From positions 1,984,001-2,048,000 of the forward strand of contig NZ_CP050902.1 in the NCBI RefSeq assembly GCF_012272695.1: a stretch of DNA of 64,000 bases, in the 5' to 3' direction. The notes under the pieces were generated by a model, which saw only the letters and a list, made by a program, of their open reading frames with translations, was not told the DNA's origin and made no database searches. The stretch is from Nocardioides sp. JQ2195. Lineage in GTDB: Bacteria > Actinomycetota > Actinomycetes > Propionibacteriales > Nocardioidaceae. Within the stretch, counting starts at the first letter, position 1; every line of letters starts with the position of its first letter. A program made the position numbers and the translations under genes. This document shows, one piece after another, positions 56,126 through 64,000 of this stretch.

Positions 56126-59100
56126 TCACACGTTTCGGCGGTACTGCCCACCCACCTCGAAGAAGGCCTCGGTGACCTGCTGCAGCGAGCACACCCGCGC
56201 GGCGTCCATCAGCACGGCGAAGACGTTGTCACCCGAGATCGCCGCATCCTTCAGGCGCGACAGCGCGGCTTCGGCCTCGCTGCGGTGCGTGTCCTGGAAG
56301 GCTTCCACCCGGTCGAGCTGGGACTTCTTCTCGGCCTCCGTGGCACGGGCCAGCTCGACGGTGTGGTCCTCCTCGCCCGCGCTCTCGGGGCGACGGAAGG
56401 TGTTCACGCCGATGATCGGCAGCGAGCCGTCGTGCTTGCGGTGCTCGTAGAGCATCGACTCGTCCTGGATCCGGCCCCGCTGGTAGCCGGTCTCCATGGC
56501 GCCGAGGACACCGCCGCGCTCGTTGATCCGGTCGAACTCCTCGAGCACGGCCGCCTCGACGAGGTCGGTGAGCTCGTCGATGATGAAGGACCCCTGGAGC
56601 TGGTTCTCGTTCATCGAGAGGCCCCACTCCTTGTTGATGATCATCTGGATCGCCAGGGCCCGTCGGACGGACTCCTCGGTCGGTGTGGTGACCGCTTCGT
56701 CGAAGGCGTTGGTGTGCAGGGAGTTGGCGTTGTCGTTGATCGCGATCAGCGCCTGCAGCGTGGTGCGGATGTCGTTGAAGTCCATCTCCTGCGCGTGCAG
56801 GGAACGGCCCGAGGTCTGCACGTGGTACTTCAGCTTCTGCGAACGCTCGTTGGCGCCGTACTTCTCCTTCATGGCCACTGCCCAGATCCGGCGCGCGACG
56901 CGACCGATCACGGAGTACTCGGGGTCCATGCCGTTGGAGAAGAAGAAGGACAGGTTCGGCGCGAAGTCGTCGATGTCCATCCCGCGGGCGAGGTAGGCCT
57001 CGACGTAGGTGAAGCCGTTGGCAAGCGTGAACGCGAGCTGGCTGATCGGGTTCGCCCCGGCCTCCGCGATGTGGTAGCCGGAGATCGACACGGAGTAGAA
57101 GTTGCGGACCTGGTTCTGGATGAACCACTCCTGGATGTCGGCCATCATCCGCAGGCTGAACTCGGTGGAGAACAAGCAGGTGTTCTGGCCCTGGTCCTCC
57201 TTGAGGATGTCGGCCTGCACCGTGCCGCGGACGTTCGCGAGGGCGTACGCCGCCAGCTGTGCGGACTCCTCGTGGTTCGGCTCCCGGCCCTCCTTCTCGC
57301 GGAAGGCATCGACCTGCTGGTCGATGACCGTGTTGAGGAAGAAGGCCAGGACGGTGGGTGCCGGGCCGTTGATGGTCATCGACACCGAGGTGGACGGGGC
57401 GACCAGGTCGAAGCCGTCGTAGAGGACCTTCATGTCGTCGAGGGTGGCGACCGAGACACCGGACGTGCCGACCTTGCCGTAGACGTCGGGGCGCAGGTCG
57501 GGGTCGCGACCGTAGAGGGTCACGGAGTCGAAGGCCGTGGACAGGCGCGTGGCCTCACCCTCGTGGGACAGGATCTTGAAGCGGCGGTTGGTGCGGGCCG
57601 GGTCGCCCTCACCGGCGAACATCCGCGCCGGGTCCTCGCCGTCGCGCTTGAACGGGAAGACGCCTGCGGTGAAGGGGAAGAAGCCGGGCAGGTTCTCCTT
57701 GCGCCAGTAGCGCACCAGCTCACCGCGGTCGTCGTACTTCGGCAGGGAGACACGGCGGACCTTGTTGCCGGAGAGCGACTCCTTGGTCAGCTTGGTGTGG
57801 ATCTCCTTGTCGCGGATCCGCACGACCTGCTCGTCGCCGGAGTAGGACTCCACGACAGCGGGCCAGTGCTCGATCTGGTCGGCGAGCTCGTGCGGCACCT
57901 GCTTGCGCGCCGCCTCGAGGAGCTCGGGCACACCGCCGGCCTCGGCCTCGGCGTCGGCCAGGGCAGCCTGCACCGCCTCGAGCTGCTGCACCTTGCGCGC
58001 AGCGAGGACGAGGTCCTCGGTCTCGGCGTGGTAGCTGCGCACGGTCTCGGTGATCTCGGAGAGGTAGCGCACTCGGCCCGTGGGCACGACCTGGGCGATG
58101 CCGGACGAGTGGCGGACGTCGACCCGCGGCAGGACCCCCTCGGCGACGGGCAGACCCTGCTCACCGAGGGCGGACAGCAGGTGCTGGTAGAGCGCGGTGA
58201 CGCCGTCGTCGTTGAAGGTGGCGGCCGAGGTGCCGAAGACCGGCATGTCCTCGGGCTTCTTGCCGAACGCCTCCTTGTTGCGGACCAGCTGCCGGCCCAC
58301 GTCACGTAGTGCGTCCATGGCGCCGCGACGCTCGAACTTGTTGATCGCGACCGTGTCCGCGAAGTCGAGCATGTCGATCTTCTCGAGCTGGGAGGCCGCA
58401 CCGAACTCGGGCGTCATGACATACATCGACTCGTCGACGAACGGCAGGATGCCGGCGTCGCCCTGCCCGATGCCCGGTGTCTCGACGATGACCAGGTCGA
58501 AGCCCGCCGCCTTGGTCACGGCGATCACGTCGGCCAACCCGTCGGGGATCTCGTGGCTCCCGCGAGTGGCGAGGGAGCGGAACATCGTGCGCTCACCGTC
58601 GAGGCTGTTCATCCGGATGCGGTCGCCGAGCAGGGCGCCCCCGCCACGACGACGTGTCGGGTCGACGGCGATCACCGCGATGCGGAGCTTGTCCTGCTGG
58701 TCGACCCGGAAGCGCCGGACCAGCTCGTCGGTGAGGCTGGACTTGCCGGAACCGCCGGTGCCGGTGATGCCGAGCACGGGCGTGGTGTGGGCGGCTGCGG
58801 CCTCATGGATCGCGGTGCGGAAGTCATCGGGGAGCTCGCCCAGCTCCGCGCCGGTGATGGCGCGCGCCACGGCGAACCTGTCTCCTGCGATCACCGCGTC
58901 GGCTCGCACGGAGCCGTCCTGCCACAGGTCGATGTCGCACTCGCGGATCATCGTGTTGATCATGCCGACCAGGCCGAGGCGCTGACCGTCCTCGGGCGAG
59001 AAGATCGTGACGCCGCTCTTCCTGAGCCGCGCGATCTCCTCGGGGACGATCACGCCGCCGCCACCGCCGTAGACCTTGATGTGCCCGGCACCGCGCTCCT

Positions 59101-59362
59101 TCAGCGACTCCACGAGGTACTCGAAGTACTCCACGTGGCCGCCCTGGTAGGACGACACGGCGACGCCCTGGACGTCTTCCTCGATCGCGGCCTCGACGAC
59201 CTCGTGGACGGAGCGGTTGTGCCCGAGGTGGATCACCTCGGCGCCCTGGCTCTGGAGGATGCGCCGCATGATGTTGATCGATGCGTCGTGGCCGTCGAAG
59301 AGACTCGAAGCGGTGACGAAACGGACCGGGTTGACCGGCTTGTGGAGGTCAGGCGTGGTCAC
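56126..59362 (-). CDS. icmF: Fused isobutyryl-CoA mutase IcmF
   Basis: Adenosylcobalamin-dependent acyl-CoA mutase with a built-in G-protein chaperone, 1078 residues. Domain order: B12-binding (residues 10-140, FDGHDASINIMRRIL, then YGGGGGVIVPEEIARL), MeaI-type GTPase (GITGTGGSGKSSLTDEL, AVDPTRRRGGGALLGDRIRM, TPGIGQGDAGI; about 190-420) and the mutase substrate-binding part (about 550-1070, YSVSISGYHIAEAGANPISQ). It interconverts isobutyryl- and butyryl-CoA, or isovaleryl- and pivalyl-CoA. GTG 59362 has GGGAG 6 bp upstream. A two-copy palindromic operator lies 26-60 bp upstream. Neighbouring BtuF-like and ferredoxin-reductase-like genes may serve cobalamin supply or reduction. Confidence 0.93.
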   Translation of the reverse strand: MTTPDLHKPVNPVRFVTASSLFDGHDASINIMRRILQSQGAEVIHLGHNRSVHEVVEAAIEEDVQGVAVSSYQGGHVEYFEYLVESLKERGAGHIKVYGGGGGVIVPEEIARLRKSGVTIFSPEDGQRLGLVGMINTMIRECDIDLWQDGSVRADAVIAGDRFAVARAITGAELGELPDDFRTAIHEAAAAHTTPVLGITGTGGSGKSSLTDELVRRFRVDQQDKLRIAVIAVDPTRRRGGGALLGDRIRMNSLDGERTMFRSLATRGSHEIPDGLADVIAVTKAAGFDLVIVETPGIGQGDAGILPFVDESMYVMTPEFGAASQLEKIDMLDFADTVAINKFERRGAMDALRDVGRQLVRNKEAFGKKPEDMPVFGTSAATFNDDGVTALYQHLLSALGEQGLPVAEGVLPRVDVRHSSGIAQVVPTGRVRYLSEITETVRSYHAETEDLVLAARKVQQLEAVQAALADAEAEAGGVPELLEAARKQVPHELADQIEHWPAVVESYSGDEQVVRIRDKEIHTKLTKESLSGNKVRRVSLPKYDDRGELVRYWRKENLPGFFPFTAGVFPFKRDGEDPARMFAGEGDPARTNRRFKILSHEGEATRLSTAFDSVTLYGRDPDLRPDVYGKVGTSGVSVATLDDMKVLYDGFDLVAPSTSVSMTINGPAPTVLAFFLNTVIDQQVDAFREKEGREPNHEESAQLAAYALANVRGTVQADILKEDQGQNTCLFSTEFSLRMMADIQEWFIQNQVRNFYSVSISGYHIAEAGANPISQLAFTLANGFTYVEAYLARGMDIDDFAPNLSFFFSNGMDPEYSVIGRVARRIWAVAMKEKYGANERSQKLKYHVQTSGRSLHAQEMDFNDIRTTLQALIAINDNANSLHTNAFDEAVTTPTEESVRRALAIQMIINKEWGLSMNENQLQGSFIIDELTDLVEAAVLEEFDRINERGGVLGAMETGYQRGRIQDESMLYEHRKHDGSLPIIGVNTFRRPESAGEEDHTVELARATEAEKKSQLDRVEAFQDTHRSEAEAALSRLKDAAISGDNVFAVLMDAARVCSLQQVTEAFFEVGGQYRRNV

Positions 59363-59387
59363 GGGTTGCTCCCGAACAGAGATGGTT

Positions 59388-59422
59388 GGACGTCCTAGTA
59401 GTTAAATACTAGGACGTCCTAG
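59388..59422. promoter_or_regulatory. Palindromic operator upstream of icmF
   Basis: GGACGTCCTAGTA (59388-59400) and TACTAGGACGTCC (59407-59419) are a perfect 13-bp inverted repeat with a 6-bp spacer (GTTAAA). Within it CTAGGACGTCCTAG (59409-59422) is itself a perfect 14-bp palindrome, and TTGGACGTCCTAG at 59386 a near copy. It looks like two sites for one dimeric repressor of TetR or similar type. The regulator is not in the window. Confidence 0.75.
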
Positions 59423-59450
59423 CAATTGTGCAAAGTCGCCGTGTCGCGCC

Positions 59451-60206
59451 TCACACGAGTGCCTTCAGCTCGCGGTGGGCCTCGACCAGTGCCGGGCCGT
59501 ACCAGGTCAGCAGTCGTCCACTGACCAGCGCGGTCCTGTTCGCGGTGAACGCCTCGGGGCCGTCCTCAGGGGTGAAGACGTAGGGCTCGTCCGGGAGCAG
59601 GACGAGGTCGGGGTCGCGCCGCTGGATGTCCTCCACCGTCACGGAGGGATAGCGGTCGGCGTGGTCGGCGTACACGTTGGCCAGGCCCAACCTCGCCAGC
59701 AGGTCACCGGTGAAGGTCCGCGCACCGATCACCATCCACGGGTCCCGCCAGATCGGCACGGCGACCGTGCGCGTCGGGGCAGGCGTGCTGCTCCCCCACA
59801 ACCGTCGGGCCTCGCCCAGCCATCCGGGCTCCTGCTGGCGCAGGACGTCGACGAAGAGGCGTCCCATGGAGTCCAACGCCTGCGGGACCGACTCGGTGAC
59901 GGTCACCCAGACGCGGATGCCGCGCTGGCGGAGCCGGCGGACGTCGAGCTCTCGATTCTCCTCCTGGTTGGCGATCACCAGGTCCGGCGCCAGGTCGGCG
60001 ATCGCAGCCAGGTCGGGGTTCTTGGTGCCCCGCACGCGAGCAACGGCGAGATCCGCGGGACGGGTGCACCAGTCGGTCGCCCCGACCAGGACGTCGGGGG
60101 CGGAGGTGGCGAGCGCCTCGGTCAGTGACGGAACCAGCGAGACCACACGGGAGGGAGCGCCGTCGAGGGCCACCTCGTGGCCCAGGTCGTCGATCAACGT
60201 CGTCAT
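59451..60206 (-). CDS. BtuF-like helical-backbone metal-receptor protein without signal peptide
   Basis: A 251-residue periplasmic-binding-fold protein of the BtuF/TroA type. RVVSLVPSLTEALATSA, VGATDWCTRPADLA, RVRGTKNPDLAAIADLAPDLVIANQEENRE and DPDLVLLPDEPYVFTP are typical of cobalamin and ferric-siderophore receptors. No signal peptide or lipobox is present: the N-terminus is MTTLIDDLGHEVALDGAPSRV. It would stay in the cytoplasm unless the start is missed. It lies beside icmF, and a role in holding cobalamin is plausible but unproven. ATG 60206 is 9 bp downstream of the ferredoxin-reductase-like gene stop, so the two may be co-transcribed. Confidence 0.72.
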   Translation of the reverse strand: MTTLIDDLGHEVALDGAPSRVVSLVPSLTEALATSAPDVLVGATDWCTRPADLAVARVRGTKNPDLAAIADLAPDLVIANQEENRELDVRRLRQRGIRVWVTVTESVPQALDSMGRLFVDVLRQQEPGWLGEARRLWGSSTPAPTRTVAVPIWRDPWMVIGARTFTGDLLARLGLANVYADHADRYPSVTVEDIQRRDPDLVLLPDEPYVFTPEDGPEAFTANRTALVSGRLLTWYGPALVEAHRELKALV

Positions 60207-60215
60207 GCAGTCAGG

Positions 60216-61370
60216 CTAGTGGTCGGCCCTGGTGCCCACGCGGGCCCGGATCTCCTCGGTGGCGTCCCAGTCGTTCACGTGCATCCCGGCGACCACGAGT
60301 CCGTCGCGCAGCCAGTAGGCGCGGAACGCACCCGAGGCCGGTTCGCCCTCGATCTGCACGTCGGTGTAGCCGTCGGGCCCGATGCTGCCGACGTACTCCA
60401 TGCCGAGGTCGTACTGGTCGGTGAAGAAGTAGGGCAGGCGATCGTACGCCGCGTCGAGGCCCAGCATCACCCGGGCCGCGTGCCTGCCCTGCTCGATGGC
60501 GGTGTCCCAGTGCTCGACCCGGATCCGACGGCCCAGGACCGGGTGCTGCTGGTTGGCGACGTCGCCGGCCGCGAGGACGCGGGGGTCGGAGGTGCGCAGG
60601 AGCTCGTCGACCAGGACCCCGTTGTCGACGTCGAGGCCGGCCTGGCGGGCGAGGTCGTCGACGGGCTCCACACCGACACCGACCACGACCAGGTCCGAGG
60701 CCAGCGCTGATCCGTCGGCGAGGTGGACCGTGCCGTCGGAGTCGATGCCGGTGACCTGCGCGGAGAGCCGGAGGTCCACCCCGTGGGCGCGGTGCAGGTC
60801 GGCGAAGTGCGCGGCCACCTCGGGACCGAGCACCCGCAGCAGTGGCAGCTCGAGGGACTCGACGATCGTCACGTGGGTGTCGGCCGCCCGGGCGGCCGCG
60901 GCGACCTCGAGGCCGATCCATCCGCCGCCGATGATGATGAGCCGGTTCTCGGCACCGAAGCTCTCCTTGAGCAGGCGAGAGTCCTCGAGGGTGCGCAGGT
61001 AGGCGACCGGGGCGCCGCTCTCGTCGGCCATGCGGAGGTGCCGTGGCCGGGAACCGGTGGCCAGGAGCAGTCGGTCGAACGGCAGCACGTCGTCACCGGC
61101 GTGGACGGTGCCCGCCTCGAGGTCGATGGCGTCGGCGGTCGTCGCGGTGCGCAGGTCGACGTCGTGGTCGGCGTACCAGTCCTTGTCGAGCACGGTCGCG
61201 GAGTCCGGGTCGGCCTGACCCAGCAGGACTCCCTTGGAGAGTGGTGGTCGCTCGTAGGGCAGGTGGTCCTCCCCGGCAAGGACGACCACGCTGTCGGAGT
61301 GGCCGCCCTCGCGGAGCTCGACGGCTGCCTTGGCGGCCGCCAGGCCGCCCCCGACGATCACGATGTTCAT
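60216..61370 (-). CDS. Ferredoxin-reductase-like FAD/NAD oxidoreductase
   Basis: A 384-residue pyridine nucleotide-disulfide oxidoreductase of the ferredoxin/rubredoxin reductase type. The FAD motif is VIVGGGLAAAKAAVELR. YERPPLSK, GSRPRHLRM (second FAD contact), IIGGGWIGLEVAAAARAAD (NAD) and VLAAGDVANQQHP follow, with a C-terminal dimer domain. No CxxC redox disulfide is visible. It overlaps folE by four bases at its start (ATGA), so folE, this gene and likely the BtuF-like gene form one operon with doxX. Partner ferredoxin not in the window. Confidence 0.82.
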   Translation of the reverse strand: MNIVIVGGGLAAAKAAVELREGGHSDSVVVLAGEDHLPYERPPLSKGVLLGQADPDSATVLDKDWYADHDVDLRTATTADAIDLEAGTVHAGDDVLPFDRLLLATGSRPRHLRMADESGAPVAYLRTLEDSRLLKESFGAENRLIIIGGGWIGLEVAAAARAADTHVTIVESLELPLLRVLGPEVAAHFADLHRAHGVDLRLSAQVTGIDSDGTVHLADGSALASDLVVVGVGVEPVDDLARQAGLDVDNGVLVDELLRTSDPRVLAAGDVANQQHPVLGRRIRVEHWDTAIEQGRHAARVMLGLDAAYDRLPYFFTDQYDLGMEYVGSIGPDGYTDVQIEGEPASGAFRAYWLRDGLVVAGMHVNDWDATEEIRARVGTRADH

Positions 61371-61975
61371 CGCTTGTCCTTTCCGTTGCGGGCGAGAGTC
61401 AGGAACTCGGCACGTCCCGCGGGGTCGTCCCGGAGCCGGCCGAGCAGCGCCGAGGTCACCGTGCGGGCACCGGACACCCGTGCCCCACGCAGGCTCATGC
61501 AGGTGTGCTCGGCCTCGATCACGACTCCGACCCCACGGGGCTGGAGGGTGCCCTGGAGGTGGTTGGCGATCTGTTGGGTCAAGCGTTCCTGAGTCTGCGC
61601 CCGGCGGGCGTGGAACTCAACCAGTCGGGCGAACTTCGAGAGGCCCAGGATGCGGTCACCGGGCAGGTAGCCCACGTGGGCGACCCCGGAGAACGGGAGC
61701 ATGTGGTGCTCGCACAGCGACTGCACCGGGATGTCCTGGACCAGGACCAGCTCGTCGTACCCGTCGTCGTTGGTGAAGGTGGTGAAGTCGAAGTCGCGCG
61801 CCCGGAGCATCTCCAGGTAGGCGTCGGCCATGCGGCGTGGCGTGTCGACCATGGCCTCGGTCTCGATCGGCAGTCCGAGGGCGGCGAGGAAGGCTGTCGC
61901 GGCCTCCTCCACCACCACCGGGTCGACCTCCTCCCGTGCATGCGTGATGCGCGGGCGCAGCGGGGTCGCCGTCAT
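61367..61975 (-). CDS. folE: GTP cyclohydrolase I
   Basis: Converts GTP to dihydroneopterin triphosphate for tetrahydrofolate synthesis. The 202 residues include the Zn ligands Cys88 and His91 (SLCEHHMLPF) and Cys159 (EHTCMSLRGAR), and the GTP-binding stretch GLSKFARLVEFHARR. It is a type IA enzyme with all three Zn ligands. It overlaps doxX at its start and the FAD oxidoreductase at its stop (four bases each), an operon unlike the folE neighbourhoods of most actinobacteria, which sit by ftsH-folP. A second folE elsewhere would be expected. Confidence 0.93.
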   Translation of the reverse strand: MTATPLRPRITHAREEVDPVVVEEAATAFLAALGLPIETEAMVDTPRRMADAYLEMLRARDFDFTTFTNDDGYDELVLVQDIPVQSLCEHHMLPFSGVAHVGYLPGDRILGLSKFARLVEFHARRAQTQERLTQQIANHLQGTLQPRGVGVVIEAEHTCMSLRGARVSGARTVTSALLGRLRDDPAGRAEFLTLARNGKDKR

Positions 61976-62397
61976 CGCTTCGCGGACTCGTGACGGGCCT
62001 GGGCCAGCAGTGCCAGGGCGAGGGCCGCGACCAGCAAGCCGAAGTCACGCAGGGCCACGTCGTAGTAGTCCCCCATGGTGACGAGGTTGACGATGATGCC
62101 GGCGAGCCAGGCGGCCACCAGGAGGCCCCCGAAGCGGGGCGCGACTGCCACGGCGATGCCGGCCACGATCTCGATCACGCCCACCAGCATCATCGCCTGG
62201 TGCGCCGAGCCCGGCACGATGTCGTTGATCCACGGGGCCAGGTAGTGGTCCCAGTCGGTGAGGATGCCGGCGAACTTGTCGAGCCCGAACGCGATCGGAG
62301 CGACGGTGAACACCGTGCGGAGCAGGAAGAACGCGCGCTCCACCGGCGCGTTCCCCGCAGGAGTGGTGCTGCTGACGGGAGACTGTTGAGTTGTCAT
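61972..62397 (-). CDS. DoxX-family membrane protein
   Basis: A 141-residue membrane protein with four transmembrane helices (FFLLRTVFTVAPIAFGLDKF, MMLVGVIEIVAGIAVAV, GLLVAAWLAGIIVNLV, DFGLLVAALALALLAQ). The LRTVFTVAPIAFGLDKFAGI start is the DoxX-like signature. Members interact with thiol-oxidising or oxidative-stress enzymes in some bacteria. It is first in the doxX-folE-reductase operon and divergent from a SufR-like regulator. The 92-bp spacer contains palindromic sequence at 62442-62456. Confidence 0.8.
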   Translation of the reverse strand: MTTQQSPVSSTTPAGNAPVERAFFLLRTVFTVAPIAFGLDKFAGILTDWDHYLAPWINDIVPGSAHQAMMLVGVIEIVAGIAVAVAPRFGGLLVAAWLAGIIVNLVTMGDYYDVALRDFGLLVAALALALLAQARHESAKR

Positions 62398-62441
62398 GAT
62401 GTGCCTCGATTTCTAAAGGACGTTGTTTTCTACTTTAGTCT

Positions 62442-62456
62442 TGTACGAGGCGTACA
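62442..62456. promoter_or_regulatory. Palindrome in the doxX / SufR-like spacer
   Basis: TGTAC-GAGGC-GTACA is a perfect 5-bp-arm palindrome. CTAAAG (62413-62418) and CTTTAG (62433-62438) form a second inverted pair 4 bp to its left. Located between the divergent starts at 62397 and 62490. Candidate operators for the regulator next to it. Confidence 0.5.
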
Positions 62457-62489
62457 GTCAATGTCGTTCCCCTTGAGAAAGGCCGTGTC

Positions 62490-63164
62490 GTGGACCTCGC
62501 ATCCCAGGCAACGGGAATCGGTGCCCTCTCCGAGCCGGTGCGTCGCGCTCTCTACGAGTACGTCGTGTCCCAGACCGACGCAGTCAGCCGGGAACGGGCC
62601 GCCACCGCCGTCGGCGTCGCGACGCACACGGCCAAGTTCCACCTCGACAAGCTCGTCGACGAGGGGCTGCTGAAGACCGAGTTCCGCCGGCTCAGCGGCC
62701 GCTCCGGGCCGGGCGCCGGACGGCCGAGCAAGCTCTACCGCCGCGGCGAGCGAGAGTTCGCCGTGTCCCTCCCCCCACGTCGCTACGACCTGGTCGGCCA
62801 CATCCTGGCCTCGGCCGTCGAGCGCGCCGCCACCGACGGGACGTCGATGGCCGCGGCCATGGACGCGGCCGCCACCGACGAAGGACGAGCGGCGGGCTCC
62901 ACCTCTGCCTCCCGCTCCGAGGACGACCTCGACAGGCTCAGCGAGACCCTGACGGACCAGGGCTACGAGGCCCGCGTCGAGGACGACACCGTGCTCCTGG
63001 CCAACTGCCCCTTCGACACCCTGGCCAAGGAGCACACCGCCCTGGTCTGTGGCCTGAACCAGCACTATGTCCAGGGAGTCGCCGAAGGACTCGGTGCCGA
63101 CGCCCTTCAGGCATGTCTCGAACCTGCCGACGGCTGGTGCTGCGTGCGGACCCGACGCTCCTGA
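62490..63164 (+). CDS. SufR-like iron-sulfur transcriptional regulator
   Basis: A 224-residue regulator with an N-terminal winged helix (LSEPVRRALYEYVVSQ, VGVATHTAKFHLDKLVDEGLLK). The C-terminal half ends with the cysteine pattern NCPFDTLAKEH, LVCGLNQHYV, QACLEP and WCCV, five Cys in all. This is the pattern of the [Fe-S]-binding SufR-type family. GTG 62490 has GAGAAAGG 7 bp upstream. It is divergent from doxX-folE and probably controls that operon and itself in response to redox or iron state. A coiled or disordered stretch at residues 110-150 is Ala/Ser-rich. Confidence 0.8.
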   Translation: MDLASQATGIGALSEPVRRALYEYVVSQTDAVSRERAATAVGVATHTAKFHLDKLVDEGLLKTEFRRLSGRSGPGAGRPSKLYRRGEREFAVSLPPRRYDLVGHILASAVERAATDGTSMAAAMDAAATDEGRAAGSTSASRSEDDLDRLSETLTDQGYEARVEDDTVLLANCPFDTLAKEHTALVCGLNQHYVQGVAEGLGADALQACLEPADGWCCVRTRRS

Positions 63165-63276
63165 GACCTGCGACGACCGGGAGCTGCTTGCCCCGGCTGC
63201 CACCTCGGCTGGCTCCGCCCCGTCATCCCTGTGCTGGCCGGGGTCGGCTGTCGGGGTCGTCGGGCATGCTGGGTGC

Positions 63277-64000
63277 ATGCAGCTGGAATCGGTGATCAGG
63301 ACGTCCCAGGCGGTGGCCGCGACCAGGTCACGCAACGAGAAGGTCGCCGCCGTCGCCGCGGCGCTCACCGCGGCCGCCGACTCCGGGGCCTCGGTCGAAG
63401 TCGTTGCCGACTACCTGGCCGGGGTCCTTCCGCAACGGCGCATCGGTGTCAGCTGGCGAGGACTCGCATCGCTCCCCCCGGCCGCCACGGACTCGACTCT
63501 CTCCGTCGCCGACGTCGATGCCGCGCTGAGCTCCATCGGCGCACTCTCGGGTTCGGGATCCACCGCCGGCCGGGCAACGGCGGTCACCCAGCTCTTCTCG
63601 CGCGCGACCGAGCCCGAGCAGCAATGGCTCCGCGCGCTGATCACCGGAGAGATGCGGCAGGGCGCGAGTGACGGCGTACTCCTCAAGGCCATCGCGCAGG
63701 CGGCCGCCGTCCCGGAGGAGGCGGTGCGCCGAGGCGTGATGCTGGCCGGCTTCGCGGGGCCGGTGGCCAGGATCGCGCTCGGCGGAGGGGAGCCGGCCCT
63801 GCTCGAGGTCAGGCTCGAGGTGGGCCGCCCGCTGCGCCCCATGCTCGCCGCCTCGGCTCCCGACGTTGCCGCCGCCGTGACCGGCCCGGTCGCACTCGAC
63901 AGCAAGCTCGACGGCATCCGCATCCAGGCCCATGTCGCATCCGGCAGCGTCCGGCTGTTCACCCGCACGCTGGAGGACGTCACCGATCGCCTGCCGGAGG
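63277..64000 (+). CDS. ligB: ATP-dependent DNA ligase (N-terminal part)
   Basis: The first 241 codons of an ATP-dependent DNA ligase of the actinobacterial LigB type; the rest lies off the window. Residues 1-185 are the N-terminal DNA-binding domain (LRALITGEMRQGASDGVLLKAIAQA). The nucleotidyltransferase domain then begins, with the adenylated lysine Lys210 in motif I (LDSKLDGIRIQ). The canonical Glu two residues before it is an Asp here. ATG 63277 is the best start. LigB-type enzymes are dispensable in mycobacteria and probably act in repair. Promoter not evident in the 112-bp spacer upstream. Confidence 0.88.
   Translation, partial: MQLESVIRTSQAVAATRSRNEKVAAVAAALTAAADSGASVEVVADYLAGVLPQRRIGVSWRGLASLPPAATDSTLSVADVDAALSSIGALSGSGSTAGRATAVTQLFSRATEPEQQWLRALITGEMRQGASDGVLLKAIAQAAAVPEEAVRRGVMLAGFAGPVARIALGGGEPALLEVRLEVGRPLRPMLAASAPDVAAAVTGPVALDSKLDGIRIQAHVASGSVRLFTRTLEDVTDRLPE

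Noticed and set aside
56285..58309. Open frame of 674 codons antisense to icmF
   Set aside because: Shadow of the IcmF frame, which has clear B12-binding, GTPase and mutase motifs. The antisense translation is low-complexity.

Overview
The window comes from a high-GC actinobacterium, most likely Nocardioides or a close relative. The evidence is the codon use, a whiB7 gene, a mycothiol-dependent isomerase, an F420-type oxidoreductase, and gene blocks that follow mycobacterial order. The genus is an inference; no rRNA or tRNA gene is visible. Mycobacterium tuberculosis (Mtb) gene numbers used below are recalled, not searched.

Layout. 1-3750: truncated uvrA with a LexA-type box, a mycothiol-dependent isomerase and an MBL hydrolase. 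3789-31826: a large steroid (cholesterol-type) catabolic region: kshB / small Cys-rich protein / kshA; fadE26-fadE27; fadD19 with a flavin oxidoreductase and a Nudix gene; echA19; a FadD8-like ligase with an Rv3520c-like oxidoreductase; a tandem DUF35 protein with ltp4-ltp3; cyp125 divergent from fadA5; two SDR genes divergent from echA20-ipdA-ipdB-ipdC. Housekeeping-like genes (DUF4242, thioredoxin-rhodanese, map, TM2) are interspersed. 31890-35022: whiB7, two HpcH/HpaI-type CoA lyases and a crotonase. 35092-42348: a TetR fragment, hsaB-hsaC-hsaD-hsaA, and divergent kstD with a MaoC-type hydratase. 42610-53499: a GNAT gene, a serine hydrolase coupled to gcvP (glycine riboswitch), then MerR / bifunctional nuclease / MerR / FHA / gcvH / DUF881 / sbp / DUF881 / phosphatidyltransferase, in the same order as Mtb Rv1832-Rv1822. 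53539-64000: two CNNM/CorC-type membrane proteins, icmF, a BtuF-like protein, a ferredoxin-reductase-like flavoprotein, folE, doxX, a SufR-like regulator and the start of an ATP-dependent DNA ligase.

How the genes work together. The steroid genes cover CoA activation and beta-oxidation of the side chain (CYP125, FadD19, FadE26/27, EchA19, FadA5, ChsH3-like, Ltp3/4), opening of rings A/B (KstD, KshAB, HsaABCD) and degradation of rings C/D (EchA20, IpdABC). Seven KstR-type palindromes lie in five intergenic regions of the side-chain and A/B-ring genes. Two KstR2-type boxes lie before echA20. Operons are tight, with many ATGA/GTGA overlaps. Propionyl-CoA and other short acyl-CoAs from the pathway could feed the CoA lyases and IcmF; that link is inference.

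The least explained structure is at 20890-22146. A gene with an AbiEi-like N-terminus and a Vsr/DUF559-like nuclease fold sits between two 110-bp arrays, each of five 22-bp units, in inverted orientation. A 40-bp palindrome with a DnaA-box-like core lies in front of the gene. The whole unit abuts the stop codons of two convergent genes. Other repeat signals are a 6 x 59-bp array between kstD and the hydratase gene, a related palindromic repeat that now encodes the linker of the DUF35 protein, and a 65-bp intergenic hairpin at 42361-42425.
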